Shown in pieces: positions 11,673 through 19,556 of a stretch of DNA of 32,369 nt. The stretch covers positions 1-32,369 of the IMG/VR virus record IMGVR_UViG_3300032006_000044; one strand, 5' to 3'. Positions within the stretch are counted from its first letter, which is position 1, and each line of letters opens with the position of its first letter. The stretch is from a virus. The position numbers were made by a program, and so were the translations under genes. The notes below the pieces were generated by a model, which worked only from the letters and a program-made list of their open reading frames with translations, had not been told where the DNA came from and did not search any database.

Positions 11673-12089
11673 ATGGGTATGGAAACAGAATTTAGTCGAA
11701 ACTCGTTAGGACCAATGCAAGAAAGACAGCAGCTTTTGTTCAGAGATGTTGCGTTACACATGATCAGACAAGGCGAAAGATCCTCAAACACAGAGGGTGA
11801 GTGCAAGTATCGGTACGGCGATTTAAAATGCGCTGTGGGCTGTCTGATTAAAGACGAGCACTACAGTTCTGCTTTTGAAGATTTAACTGTAAATTCAGCG
11901 GAAGTGTCGGGAGCGGTAGAGAAATCTATCGGCAGAAAGTTGCAGGACGAAGACCTTGAAATGTTGAATCTGTTACAGAACGTCCACGATTTCGATCACC
12001 CAGAAGAGTGGAAGTTACACTTAAAGGGAGTCGGTCTGCGTTACTTCAACAAAGATTTACACCAGTTAAAAGTATTGAGAGGTTTCTAA
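11673..12089 (+). CDS. Conserved phage hypothetical protein (138 residues)
   Basis: Contains ECKYRYGDLKCAVGCLIKDE (about residues 44-63) with three cysteines, then ALTVN-type helices and an acidic segment near LLQNVHDFDHPEEWK (about 106-120). The YR-x-KCAVGCLI-x-DEHY and HD-x2-PEEW motifs recur in marine phage hypothetical proteins (recalled); no function is known. AAGGAG lies 12 bases before ATG 11673. It overlaps the next gene by TAATG. Confidence 0.7.
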   Translation: MGMETEFSRNSLGPMQERQQLLFRDVALHMIRQGERSSNTEGECKYRYGDLKCAVGCLIKDEHYSSAFEDLTVNSAEVSGAVEKSIGRKLQDEDLEMLNLLQNVHDFDHPEEWKLHLKGVGLRYFNKDLHQLKVLRGF

Positions 12090-12265
12090 TGACAGACTAC
12101 GAAATTGTCACGCTGTACGACAGCACTAACATAACTTTAGCGGACCTTTCGCTTCGTTCAGGGCGGTCAGTTGCGGAGTTAAAAAAACTCCTCATGGAAA
12201 CTGGTGATCCTTTTGAGGAGCCGTTTGATGATCCCGCCCGTTTTAAATTGAAGAGGTATTTTTAA
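12089..12265 (+). CDS. 58-residue putative helix-turn-helix protein
   Basis: Start ATG 12089 is chosen because GAGG lies seven bases upstream and the ATG overlaps the previous stop (TAATG), although the frame is open further upstream. The product MTDYEIVTLYDSTNITLADL followed by SLRSGRSVAELKKLLM looks like a helix-turn-helix: helix, turn at TNITLADLS, recognition helix SVAELKKLLM. It ends by overlapping thyX. It may be a DNA-binding regulator; this is inferred from pattern only. Confidence 0.6.
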   Translation: MTDYEIVTLYDSTNITLADLSLRSGRSVAELKKLLMETGDPFEEPFDDPARFKLKRYF

Positions 12266-12906
12266 TGCTACCTAAAGAACCCGTCAAGCTTGTTAGTTAT
12301 ACGACAGGAGTAAACGGTGAGTCCATAAAGGACTTAATCGTTTACTGTGCTCGTGTCTCTAATCCAGAGAGTCAATTAAAAGGTGAGAACACCAACAGGC
12401 TCTGGAACTATCTAAAAAGAGAAAAGCACTTCAGTCCGTTTGAAATGGCGTCGGTGTGTTTAGAAATAACCTGTAGCCGTAGCATATCAAGACAGCTAAT
12501 ACGACATAGGTCATTCACGTTTCAGGAGTTTAGTCAACGTTACGCAGACCCTACAGAGAGTCTAGGTTTCGCTTTTCAGGAGGCTAGACTACAGGACAGG
12601 CGTAACCGACAAAACAGCATAGAGACAGACGACGAGCACCTACAGAGAAAGTGGGTAGCTGCTCAGAGTCATGTTAAAGATATAGCATTAGGTACATACA
12701 TCAAAGCACTGTCTTTAGGTATTGCTAAAGAACAGGCGCGATCTTTGCTGCCTGAAGGTTTAACACTCTCGAAAGTGTACATGAACGGTACACTGCGAAG
12801 CTGGATGCACTTTATTGAAGTACGTACAGACGTATCCGCACAAAAAGAGATTAGACAAATAGCAGAAAGCTGTGATACAATAATCCAAAATTTAGTGGAG
12901 AAATAG
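12265..12906 (+). CDS. thyX: Flavin-dependent thymidylate synthase ThyX
   Basis: A 213-residue ThyX. The signature RHR-x7-S is present (RHRSFTFQEFS, residues 80-90), followed by QRY. It converts dUMP to dTMP using methylenetetrahydrofolate, FAD and NADPH, supplying dTTP for phage DNA synthesis. Other family traits: YCARVSNPES (27-36) and HFSPFEMASV (55-64), both typical of ThyX. ATG overlaps the previous stop (TAATG), with GAGG upstream. Together with the class II reductase later in the operon it forms a nucleotide-supply set. Confidence 0.97.
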   Translation: MLPKEPVKLVSYTTGVNGESIKDLIVYCARVSNPESQLKGENTNRLWNYLKREKHFSPFEMASVCLEITCSRSISRQLIRHRSFTFQEFSQRYADPTESLGFAFQEARLQDRRNRQNSIETDDEHLQRKWVAAQSHVKDIALGTYIKALSLGIAKEQARSLLPEGLTLSKVYMNGTLRSWMHFIEVRTDVSAQKEIRQIAESCDTIIQNLVEK

Positions 12907-12909
12907 TTC

Positions 12910-13155
12910 ATGGCGACTAGCAGCTATTGTCACGAAGTAGATATAACAAGCCCTTTAGAAGGCCGCATAACTCAAGACGAAGTAAAAGAGATGGCGGAAG
13001 AATTGGCAAACGATGAGCTTATTAGCATGAGATTGGTTGATGTTAATAAGATCCTTTTAGCGTTCTTAACAGAGAAGTACGAAAAAATGCTTCCCTGCGA
13101 TCTTCAAAAGGTTTATTCTCGTCGCTTTTTTGATCAATATGAGGATTTTATTTAG
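12910..13155 (+). CDS. 81-residue hypothetical protein
   Basis: A small acidic, largely helical protein (RITQDEVKEMAEELANDELI; DVNKILLAFLTEKYEKML). GGAG lies about nine bases before ATG 12910, and its stop directly abuts the next ATG. I do not recognise it; position in an unbroken operon supports it being real. Confidence 0.7.
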   Translation: MATSSYCHEVDITSPLEGRITQDEVKEMAEELANDELISMRLVDVNKILLAFLTEKYEKMLPCDLQKVYSRRFFDQYEDFI

Positions 13156-13419
13156 ATGAGCAGGTGTAGAGCTTGTAATGCTATGATGACTGACGCAGAA
13201 ATGCGTAGAAAAGACCCGAATACTGGAGACTATGCAGATATGTGTACTACCTGTTTTATGTCTTCACTCGATATTTACGTCAGAACAGGTGGTAACATAA
13301 ATGACGTTGATACCCTTCAATTCATGGAGGGAATAGGGGTTTCTTTTGATGAAACCTATGATATACTAAGGGGTATTCAGTACGAATTTAAAGTACCGGA
13401 TAACAAAGACAACTACTAA
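13156..13419 (+). CDS. Small zinc-finger-like protein (87 residues)
   Basis: Starts MSRCRACNAMM and carries CxxC (residues 4-7) and CTTC (about 30-33) pairs separated by a charged loop RRKDPNTGDYADM, the form of a single treble-clef or zinc ribbon. The C-terminal half is acidic. Similar small two-CxxC proteins sit just upstream of the ssDNA-binding gene in T7-like marine phages (recalled). It could bind DNA or a replication protein; not proven. Confidence 0.7.
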   Translation: MSRCRACNAMMTDAEMRRKDPNTGDYADMCTTCFMSSLDIYVRTGGNINDVDTLQFMEGIGVSFDETYDILRGIQYEFKVPDNKDNY

Positions 13420-13436
13420 TATGGAGTTTTTTGCCT

Positions 13437-13817
13437 ATGGCAGCGCAACGACACGTAACTGAAGGTACTGTAGCCTTTCAATCTCTCCGTGAACATGATT
13501 CGTTTAACGGACAAACTACAGGGAAGTACACCCTGACCATTATGCTCCCAGACGATAGTGCTCAGGAGCTTGAAGATCAGGGAGTTAAACTGAAGGATTA
13601 CGAGGGTAAATCCCAGCGTAAATTCAGCAGTAAGTTCTCTGTTCCGATTTTGAACCCAGATGGGTCGCCTTTCGAGGGCGACGTCACTAGGGGTAGCAAG
13701 GTACGTATACAGTACCAGTATGGTAATCCACACCCCGTACACGGTGTTGCTACTTATCTCAACGCTGTAAAGGTGTTGGAGGTTGCTGAAGCTACCGGAA
13801 CCGACACATCCTTCTAA
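13437..13817 (+). CDS. Single-stranded DNA-binding protein (T7 gp2.5-like)
   Basis: A 126-residue OB-fold-type protein. It begins MAAQRHVTEGTVAFQSL and shows DSFNGQTTGKYTLTIMLPDD, a KFSSKFSVPILNPDG strand, VTRGSKVRIQYQYG and an ending ATGTDTSF. T7-type ssDNA-binding proteins end in a conserved acidic/aromatic tail that contacts polymerase and helicase; here the tail is TGTDTSF, with the terminal Phe but few acids. Start ATG 13437 has GGAG ten bases upstream (a TTG at 13431 is possible). It is placed just before the primase-helicase, as expected. Confidence 0.8.
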   Translation: MAAQRHVTEGTVAFQSLREHDSFNGQTTGKYTLTIMLPDDSAQELEDQGVKLKDYEGKSQRKFSSKFSVPILNPDGSPFEGDVTRGSKVRIQYQYGNPHPVHGVATYLNAVKVLEVAEATGTDTSF

Positions 13818-13826
13818 GGGGGCCTC

Positions 13827-15461
13827 TTGTCTAACACAGAAAGCAATTTTGTTAGACACGAGGAGTGCCCAAGTTGCGGAAGCAGGAACAATTTAGCTAG
13901 ATATTCAGACGGGCATGGTTATTGCTTTAGTCCTGAATGCGGCTACTTTGAACCTGCTGACGCAGATTTTTCCTCAGTGGCTAATGGAACCCAACAGCGG
14001 GTTATGGTAACAGAAATGGTAGGAGTAATCGCTTCAATATCCGACAGGCGTATATCTGAACAGACGTGTAAAAAATATAACGTCCGTGTAGAGTACGACT
14101 CGAAGGGTAAAATCAACAAACATCATTATCCCTTTACGGACATAAACACAGGCGAAGTGGTCTGCACGAAGGTCCGTAGGGTGGAAGACAAGCAGTTTTC
14201 AATCAACGGTACTTACGCTAACAATCTTGGTCTTTTTGGTCAGGAAACTTGTAGAGGGACCGGAAAGTACATCACTATAACTGAGGGTGAAATAGACTGT
14301 CTCTCCGTTGCTGAGATGTTTGATAGAAAATGGGACGTCGTATCCTTAAGGACAGGCGCTAACTCTGCTGCTAAAGAGATTAAAGAGCAGCTAGAGTGGC
14401 TTGAAGGTTATGAGAATATTGTCTTGTGCTTTGATAACGACAAGGCAGGGCAAATAGCCGTAGATTCTGTCAAAGATTTGTTCAGCCCCAATAAAGTCAA
14501 GATTTGTAAACTTCCCCTGAAAGACGCCTCAGACATGCTGGTAGCGAATAGGGTTAAGGACTTTACTACGTCTTGGTGGGACTCAAAAACGCACAGGCCT
14601 GACGGTATTGTCGCTGGTGTTGATACGTGGGAACATATCTTAAACGCTCACAAAGTTAAATCCATCCCATATCCGTGGGCTGGTTTAAACGATCTTGTGA
14701 AAGGTGTAAGGCCTTACGAGCTTGTTACCGTTACTTCAGGTAGCGGCATGGGTAAATCTCAATTAGTTCGTGAGATTGAGTATTTCCTGTTTAATGCTAC
14801 GAAGGATAATATCGGTATTATCGCTTTAGAAGAATCCATACGGAGAACTGCTTTAGGTATCATGTCAATGGCTGCTAATAAGCCACTACATGAGGACGAA
14901 GAAGTTAACCCAGAAACTTTTAAGCAGTATTGGGATTCCACTATGGGAACCAACCGCTTTTATTTGCTTCAGCATTTTGGCTCAACGGCGGAAGATACTT
15001 TGATGTCCCATGTTCGTTATCTGGCAAAAGCACTAGACTGCAAGTGGATAATACTTGATCACTTAGCTATTGTTGTGAGTAGCCAAGAGCATGGAGATGA
15101 GAGAAAAAACATAGACGCCATTATGACTAAACTTAGGACTTTGGTTCAGGAGCTTGGCGTTGGTTTATTTCTAGTTTCACACCTAAAGCGCAGCGGAGGG
15201 ACATCCCACGAAGAAGGTGGGAAAATATCTCTCTCTGAACTTAGGGGTTCTCAATCCATTGCTCAACTATCAGACATAGTTATCGGTTTGGAGCGAGATC
15301 AGCAGAACGAGTGTGAAGTCATAAGGAACACGACAACCGTCCGTGTTTTGAAAAACAGATACACAGGTCTAACTGGTCCAGCTTGTTACCTGCGTTACGA
15401 CAGAGAGACAGGCAGAATGTTTGAATCCCCAAAACCGGAGGAAACATCAAGTGATTTCTGA
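13827..15461 (+). CDS. Primase-helicase (T7 gp4-like)
   Basis: A 544-residue fusion, close to T7 gp4 (566). Order of domains: zinc-binding domain (CPSCG ... YCFSPECGYF, about 12-40); TOPRIM primase core (ITEGEIDCLSVAEMF about 153; LCFDNDKAGQIAV about 200); RecA-like DnaB helicase with Walker A (TSGSGMGKSQ about 303-312), Walker B-like WIILDHLAIVV (about 405), and a SHLKRSGGTSHEEGG segment followed by LSELRGSQSIAQLSD. It unwinds the fork and makes primers for the adjacent polymerase. The start is TTG 13827 with AGGGGG upstream; no ATG fits the frame. Confidence 0.95.
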   Translation: MSNTESNFVRHEECPSCGSRNNLARYSDGHGYCFSPECGYFEPADADFSSVANGTQQRVMVTEMVGVIASISDRRISEQTCKKYNVRVEYDSKGKINKHHYPFTDINTGEVVCTKVRRVEDKQFSINGTYANNLGLFGQETCRGTGKYITITEGEIDCLSVAEMFDRKWDVVSLRTGANSAAKEIKEQLEWLEGYENIVLCFDNDKAGQIAVDSVKDLFSPNKVKICKLPLKDASDMLVANRVKDFTTSWWDSKTHRPDGIVAGVDTWEHILNAHKVKSIPYPWAGLNDLVKGVRPYELVTVTSGSGMGKSQLVREIEYFLFNATKDNIGIIALEESIRRTALGIMSMAANKPLHEDEEVNPETFKQYWDSTMGTNRFYLLQHFGSTAEDTLMSHVRYLAKALDCKWIILDHLAIVVSSQEHGDERKNIDAIMTKLRTLVQELGVGLFLVSHLKRSGGTSHEEGGKISLSELRGSQSIAQLSDIVIGLERDQQNECEVIRNTTTVRVLKNRYTGLTGPACYLRYDRETGRMFESPKPEETSSDF

Positions 15462-15990
15462 TATAGACAAAATTGTATCACTTAAAGTAGATACAGACAT
15501 CGTAACTCATGCCCATAAAAAAGCGGTTGAAATGGGAGAGTTAAAAAACTCTATCACGAAAGGCGGAGGAAACTTAGTCGGTTTCATAGGAGAAGGTTTA
15601 GTCCACAAATATCTGCTCGATAATGAAGAGACAGTTCGCTGGTCAAACACTTACGATTATGATATAGTACTGAATAATGGTTTCGCTATCGACGTGAAAA
15701 CAAAACGAACTAACTATAAACCAAAATTGGAATATGAATGTTCTGTAGCATCTTTAAATACAAAACAAAGATGTGACGTTTACGTTTTTACACGAGTAAA
15801 AGGTGATATGTCTGTAGGTTGGCTCTTGGGTTTTTTACCGAAAGACGAATACTTTGAAAAAGCAAACTTTATGGAGAAGGGAGCTATTGACCCTTCTAAT
15901 GGATGGCAGGTAAAATCGGACTGTTACCAAGTACCGATTAGTGATTTGAGGCCAATGGATGAGCTTACTTCAAAAAGCATTGATTCTTGA
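15451..15990 (+). CDS. Putative PD-(D/E)XK nuclease (179 residues)
   Basis: Start GTG 15451 is chosen because GGAGG (15437-15441) lies nine bases upstream. The pattern GFIGEGLVHKYL (helix with Glu), TYDYDIVLNNGF and AIDVKTKR matches the E ... D ... DxK core of restriction-endonuclease-fold nucleases. It is followed by a strand-rich C-terminal half (RCDVYVFTRVKGD, VGWLLGFLPKDEYF). It sits between the helicase and polymerase genes and overlaps both, so a role in DNA processing or host DNA breakdown is likely. The exact family is not certain. Confidence 0.65.
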   Translation: MISDIDKIVSLKVDTDIVTHAHKKAVEMGELKNSITKGGGNLVGFIGEGLVHKYLLDNEETVRWSNTYDYDIVLNNGFAIDVKTKRTNYKPKLEYECSVASLNTKQRCDVYVFTRVKGDMSVGWLLGFLPKDEYFEKANFMEKGAIDPSNGWQVKSDCYQVPISDLRPMDELTSKSIDS

Positions 15991-17680
15991 TATTGAAACG
16001 GATGGGCTAGACGCTACTAAAATATGGTGTTGTTCTACAAACCTTTTTGGCACAGTCTACAACGAGCAGGAGTTTAAGGAGGGACTAGCCTCTTGCGGCA
16101 CTACCTCCATTGTAGCACATAACGGGATAGGTTTTGATTATCCAGTTCTGGAAAGAATTTGGAACGTGGATTGGTCTGGCTACGATCTGTATGATTCGTT
16201 AGTTCTGTCCCGTTTAGCAAACCCTTCAAGAGAGAAGGGACACTCTCTCAGACAGTGGGGAGAGACACTGGGTTTTCCTAAAGGAGAGCACGAGGATTGG
16301 ACACAGTTAACCTGTGAAATGGTTAAATACTGTGAACAAGATGTTGCCGTCACGGTTCGAGTTTTACAGCAACTACAGCTAGAACTTTCTGGTTTTGGTG
16401 AAGAGGCTATAAAACTAGAGCATGATGTTCAACGTATAGTTCAAAAACAGGTCGGCAATGGCTGGCTAATAGACGATAAACACGCTAACTTGTTGTTAGC
16501 TGAATTAAAGGAGAAACTTTATGCGCTTGAGGATACTGTTCATAAAACTTTTTTACCGTTACCAACATACGTTAAGACCGTTGTACCGAAAATTAAGAAG
16601 GATGGTACGCTCTCTACAGTTGGCCTAAAGTTTTTAGGTGACGCTTGGACTCAGGTTGTCGGAGAATTTTCTCGTGTAGATTATCCTCCCTTCAACTTGG
16701 GTTCTCGCAAACAAATAGGCAGATACCTACAGCATTTTGGGTGGAAGCCTACTGCCTTTACAGAGAAAGGACATGCCATTGTAGATGAGTCTACACTAGA
16801 CAATGTGCAGGGCATTCCTGAAGCCAAGCTTATTGCTGAATACATCATGGTTCAGAAGCGTATAGCTCAAGTTCAAAGCTGGTTAGAGGCTGTTAAGGAC
16901 GATGGCAGGGTGCATGGGTACGTCAATTCAAACGGTGCTGTGACAGGCCGTATGACCCACTCAAGCCCTAACATGGCACAGGTTCCCTCAACTAATTCGC
17001 CTTACGGTGAAGAGTGCAGAGCTTGTTGGGTTGCACCGGAAGGTTACAAAGTTGTTGGGATGGACGCAAGCGGTCTTGAATTACGTATGCTTGCTCATTA
17101 CATGGGAGATAAGGAGTTTACCAATGTCCTCCTCAAAGAAGACATACACACAAGAAATCAGTTGGCTGCTGGACTTGAAACAAGACCTCAGGCAAAGACT
17201 TTCATCTATGCTTTCCTCTACGGGGCTGGAGACGCTAAAATCGGAAATATCGTTGGAGGAAGCGCATCAGATGGTGCTTATCTCAAAGAAAGATTTCTCA
17301 GAAACACACCTTCTCTTGGAAGTCTACGAGAACGAGTGGTTAAGGCTGCTGGGAGAGGCTATCTCAGAGGACTCGACGGTAGAAGACTTTTTATCAGATC
17401 AGAACACGCTGCATTAAACACTTTGTTGCAGTCAGCGGGTGCTTTGGTTATGAAAAAGGCTTTGATCTTGCTAGATGAGTATGCTAAACTATGGGACATA
17501 GACTATAAGTTTATAGGAAACATTCACGACGAGATTCAGAGCGAAGTGATTGAATCAAAAACAGAGGTCTTTGGTGGACTAGCAGTTTCCTGTATACAGG
17601 CTGCTGGCTTACATTGGGACTTGAACTGTCCTTTGGACGGCGAATACAAGGTGGGAGACACATGGGCACAGACACATTAA
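15959..17680 (+). CDS. Family A DNA polymerase (T7 gp5-like)
   Basis: A 573-residue replicative polymerase. The 3'-5' exonuclease domain shows Exo I LDIETDGL (10-17), Exo II HNGIGFDYP (about 54) and Exo III KYCEQDVAVT (about 123). The polymerase domain shows motif A VGMDASGLELR (about 364), motif B RPQAKTFIYAFLYG (about 409) and motif C GNIHDEIQSE (about 520). The residue equivalent to E. coli Pol I 762 / T7 526 is Tyr, as in T7. It is shorter than T7 gp5 (704), mostly in the thumb region; no thioredoxin-binding insertion is evident. GAGG seven bases upstream supports ATG 15959. Confidence 0.97.
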   Translation: MSLLQKALILDIETDGLDATKIWCCSTNLFGTVYNEQEFKEGLASCGTTSIVAHNGIGFDYPVLERIWNVDWSGYDLYDSLVLSRLANPSREKGHSLRQWGETLGFPKGEHEDWTQLTCEMVKYCEQDVAVTVRVLQQLQLELSGFGEEAIKLEHDVQRIVQKQVGNGWLIDDKHANLLLAELKEKLYALEDTVHKTFLPLPTYVKTVVPKIKKDGTLSTVGLKFLGDAWTQVVGEFSRVDYPPFNLGSRKQIGRYLQHFGWKPTAFTEKGHAIVDESTLDNVQGIPEAKLIAEYIMVQKRIAQVQSWLEAVKDDGRVHGYVNSNGAVTGRMTHSSPNMAQVPSTNSPYGEECRACWVAPEGYKVVGMDASGLELRMLAHYMGDKEFTNVLLKEDIHTRNQLAAGLETRPQAKTFIYAFLYGAGDAKIGNIVGGSASDGAYLKERFLRNTPSLGSLRERVVKAAGRGYLRGLDGRRLFIRSEHAALNTLLQSAGALVMKKALILLDEYAKLWDIDYKFIGNIHDEIQSEVIESKTEVFGGLAVSCIQAAGLHWDLNCPLDGEYKVGDTWAQTH

Positions 17681-18528
17681 TAGATGACATATATCATCTA
17701 GTTTCAACGCACAAAGTTCCAGAAAGTGTTGATGTAGAAGCTGAAATAGACAAGTTCGGGGAAGCTATGAAAGCTCTCATGCGTACTGAATTTAGTAGGG
17801 AACGTGTCGAAGACAGGCGGAAATTACGGCTATCTATGATAGGAAGACCAGATAAGTTCATCTGGAATAGTTTTCACGATACTATCAAAGAAGAAATAGC
17901 TCCGCACACCTATGTCAAATTTCTATACGGGCATGTTATAGAAGAGATGCTTTTGTTTCTGACTCGCATGTCTGGACACAAAGTAACTGACGAGCAGAAG
18001 AAGTGTAAAGTAGAAGGCGTGACAGGACACATGGATTGTAAGATTGATGGTGTTGTTACTGACGTTAAATCTGCTAGTGTGTTTGGGTTTAAAAAGTTTA
18101 AAGAACGAAGAGTTCCTGAAGACGATCAGTTTGGTTACGTAGATCAAATCAAAGCTTACGCTCACTCAGAAGGAGAGAGAAAGTTTGCTTGGCTTGCTAT
18201 GGATAAACAGAACGGTCATTTAACTTTTTGTATGCACGATTTAGACGACACGTCTGATCCTATGCACGAGCTTCTACAGGGAGACATTGCGGAAAGAGTT
18301 AAGCATATAAAAAAGTTAGTAGAACAGGAGGAGCCATCAGATTTCTGTTATCCCGACGTTCCAGAGGGGAAAGCTGGAAATCGCAAATTAGCTATTGGCT
18401 GTTCTTACTGTCTTTACAAAGAAAAATGCTACCCAAATTTGCGAACATTTTTATACGCAAAGGGACCAGTTTTCTTAACGCATGTAGAAAAAGAGCCAAA
18501 CGTCATGGAGGTCAGAAGTGACTTCTAA
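17662..18528 (+). CDS. Cas4/RecB-like PD-(D/E)XK exonuclease with C-terminal Cys motif
   Basis: Start ATG 17662 follows GGGAG; longer starts would lie deep inside the polymerase gene. The 288-residue protein has FLYGHVIEEMLLFL (about 92), VTGHMDCKIDGVVTDVKSAS (about 118-137; D and DxK catalytic residues) and DQIKAYAHSEGERKFAW (QxxxY-like), the RecB/Cas4 nuclease order. Near the C-terminus CSYCLYKEKC (247, 250, 256) has the CxxCx5C spacing of the Cas4/AddB iron-sulfur motif. The usual N-terminal Cys is not obvious (LSMIGRPDKF has Asp at the likely place). It probably degrades host DNA or takes part in recombination, replacing T7 gp6. Confidence 0.82.
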   Translation: MGTDTLIDDIYHLVSTHKVPESVDVEAEIDKFGEAMKALMRTEFSRERVEDRRKLRLSMIGRPDKFIWNSFHDTIKEEIAPHTYVKFLYGHVIEEMLLFLTRMSGHKVTDEQKKCKVEGVTGHMDCKIDGVVTDVKSASVFGFKKFKERRVPEDDQFGYVDQIKAYAHSEGERKFAWLAMDKQNGHLTFCMHDLDDTSDPMHELLQGDIAERVKHIKKLVEQEEPSDFCYPDVPEGKAGNRKLAIGCSYCLYKEKCYPNLRTFLYAKGPVFLTHVEKEPNVMEVRSDF

Positions 18529-18901
18529 AAAAGCACGTTATGGTAGGTATAGGTCGGGTCTTGAAAAAAAGTTTGCTGAGAGTATTCCTCCCAGAACGAT
18601 GAAGTATGAGCCTTACTCAATACCTTATACGATGCACAGAGAATATAAACCAGATTTTGTCTTCAATGATTGGTTGTTTGTAGAGTGCAAAGGTTTCTTT
18701 CGGCAAGGAGATACTTTAAAATATAAATCAATACGAGACTCTTTAAGTAATGAAGAGCTTGTGTTTGTTCTTTCTGATCCAAACAAGAAAATTCGCAAAG
18801 GGGCTAAGATGACGATGGGCCAGTGGTGTGAAAAAGAAGGTTTGAAATTTTATACCGTGTCTACCGTTAGCGAGTTACTTGATTATGCAAATGCTGTATG
18901 A
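18518..18901 (+). CDS. Endonuclease I, Holliday-junction resolvase (T7 gp3-like)
   Basis: A 127-residue protein beginning (GTG) MTSKKARYGRYRSGLEKKFAE. Active-site pattern of T7 endonuclease I: Glu in RSGLEKKFAE (about 16), Asp in YKPDFVF (about 45), and E-x-K in LFVECKGFF (about 53-55). It cuts branched DNA before packaging and helps degrade host DNA. GGAGG lies about nine bases before GTG 18518. It overlaps both neighbours. Confidence 0.95.
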   Translation: MTSKKARYGRYRSGLEKKFAESIPPRTMKYEPYSIPYTMHREYKPDFVFNDWLFVECKGFFRQGDTLKYKSIRDSLSNEELVFVLSDPNKKIRKGAKMTMGQWCEKEGLKFYTVSTVSELLDYANAV

Positions 18902-19064
18902 AGAACTTAAGGAACGTATCTTACAAGAGTACGACGTTGATCTTCTTTGTGAAACACTGAGCATCAGTGCTGAAGATTTACTGGATGCTTTTGAATCGCG
19001 TGTCCTGCAAAATTTAGAAAAGTTTGATGAATTAGAGTTATCGGCTTATGAAGAGGAGGACTAA
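18891..19064 (+). CDS. 57-residue acidic hypothetical protein
   Basis: ATG 18891 lies inside the end of the endonuclease gene. Product MLYEELKERILQEYDVDLLC then ETLSISAEDLLDAFESRV and an acidic end; wholly helical, with an ISAEDLL-type turn that could be a small helix-turn-helix. Similar MLYEEL-type small proteins are recalled from marine podoviruses. The next gene follows its stop by one base, so it is part of the operon. Confidence 0.65.
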   Translation: MLYEELKERILQEYDVDLLCETLSISAEDLLDAFESRVLQNLEKFDELELSAYEEED

Positions 19065-19065
19065 G

Positions 19066-19326
19066 ATGGGTATTGATACCGCTACTCCACAAGAGTGGGA
19101 CAAAGCTTTTGACGCCGTTACTAGACCAGCGCATTACAACAATGGTCAAGTCGAGGCTATTGAATACATCAAGCAGCAGCTTGGTGAGACAGGGATAATG
19201 GACTACTACGAAGGTTCAGTCCTCAAGTACCTCCACCGTTGGAAGTACAAAACTAACCCAATAGAGGATCTTAAGAAGGCCCGTTGGTACTTGGACCGTC
19301 TTATTGAAGCAGTAGAGGAGGAGTGA
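19066..19326 (+). CDS. DUF3310 protein (86 residues)
   Basis: Start ATG 19066 is chosen for the strong GAGGAGG site just upstream. Contains RPAHYNNGQVEAIEYIKQQL and YYEGSVLKYLHRWKYKTNPI then EDLKKARWYLDRLIE: the HY-x-G-x-E-x-I and KYL-x-RW-K motifs that define DUF3310, frequent in T7-like phages and often labelled nucleotide kinase without proof. It may bind nucleotides or nucleotide-metabolism enzymes. It ends overlapping the next gene. Confidence 0.9.
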   Translation: MGIDTATPQEWDKAFDAVTRPAHYNNGQVEAIEYIKQQLGETGIMDYYEGSVLKYLHRWKYKTNPIEDLKKARWYLDRLIEAVEEE

Positions 19327-19556
19327 TGAAAGTTATCAAAGGTAACTTTAAAGAAAAGACAGAAAAAGTCGGAGTTCCAGAAGTTTTTAACGCCATCACA
19401 TCCGTTGAAAACTTAAAGGATTACAGTGATGCTTTCTGTATAATAAAATCGGACGAATACATAATGGTGTCTACAAACATGGACTCTGCCGATTTGAATT
19501 TTTTGTTCGATCAAATGAAAATGACTTTATTAACCAGTGGGGAATATGAACTTTAA
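19326..19556 (+). CDS. 76-residue hypothetical protein
   Basis: ATG 19326 is preceded by GAGGAGG; an in-frame GTG three bases earlier is less likely. Contains AFCIIKSDEYIMVSTNMDSADLN (split here as AFCIIKSDEYIMV and STNMDSADLNFLFDQ), a beta-hairpin-like stretch followed by a helix. It resembles small phage proteins of unknown role found near ribonucleotide reductase genes. Stop and next start overlap (TAATG). Confidence 0.65.
   Translation: MKVIKGNFKEKTEKVGVPEVFNAITSVENLKDYSDAFCIIKSDEYIMVSTNMDSADLNFLFDQMKMTLLTSGEYEL

Noticed and set aside
13416-13859. 147-codon minus-strand ORF
   Set aside because: It lies wholly antisense to the ssDNA-binding gene, with unlikely composition and no ribosome site; treated as a shadow frame.
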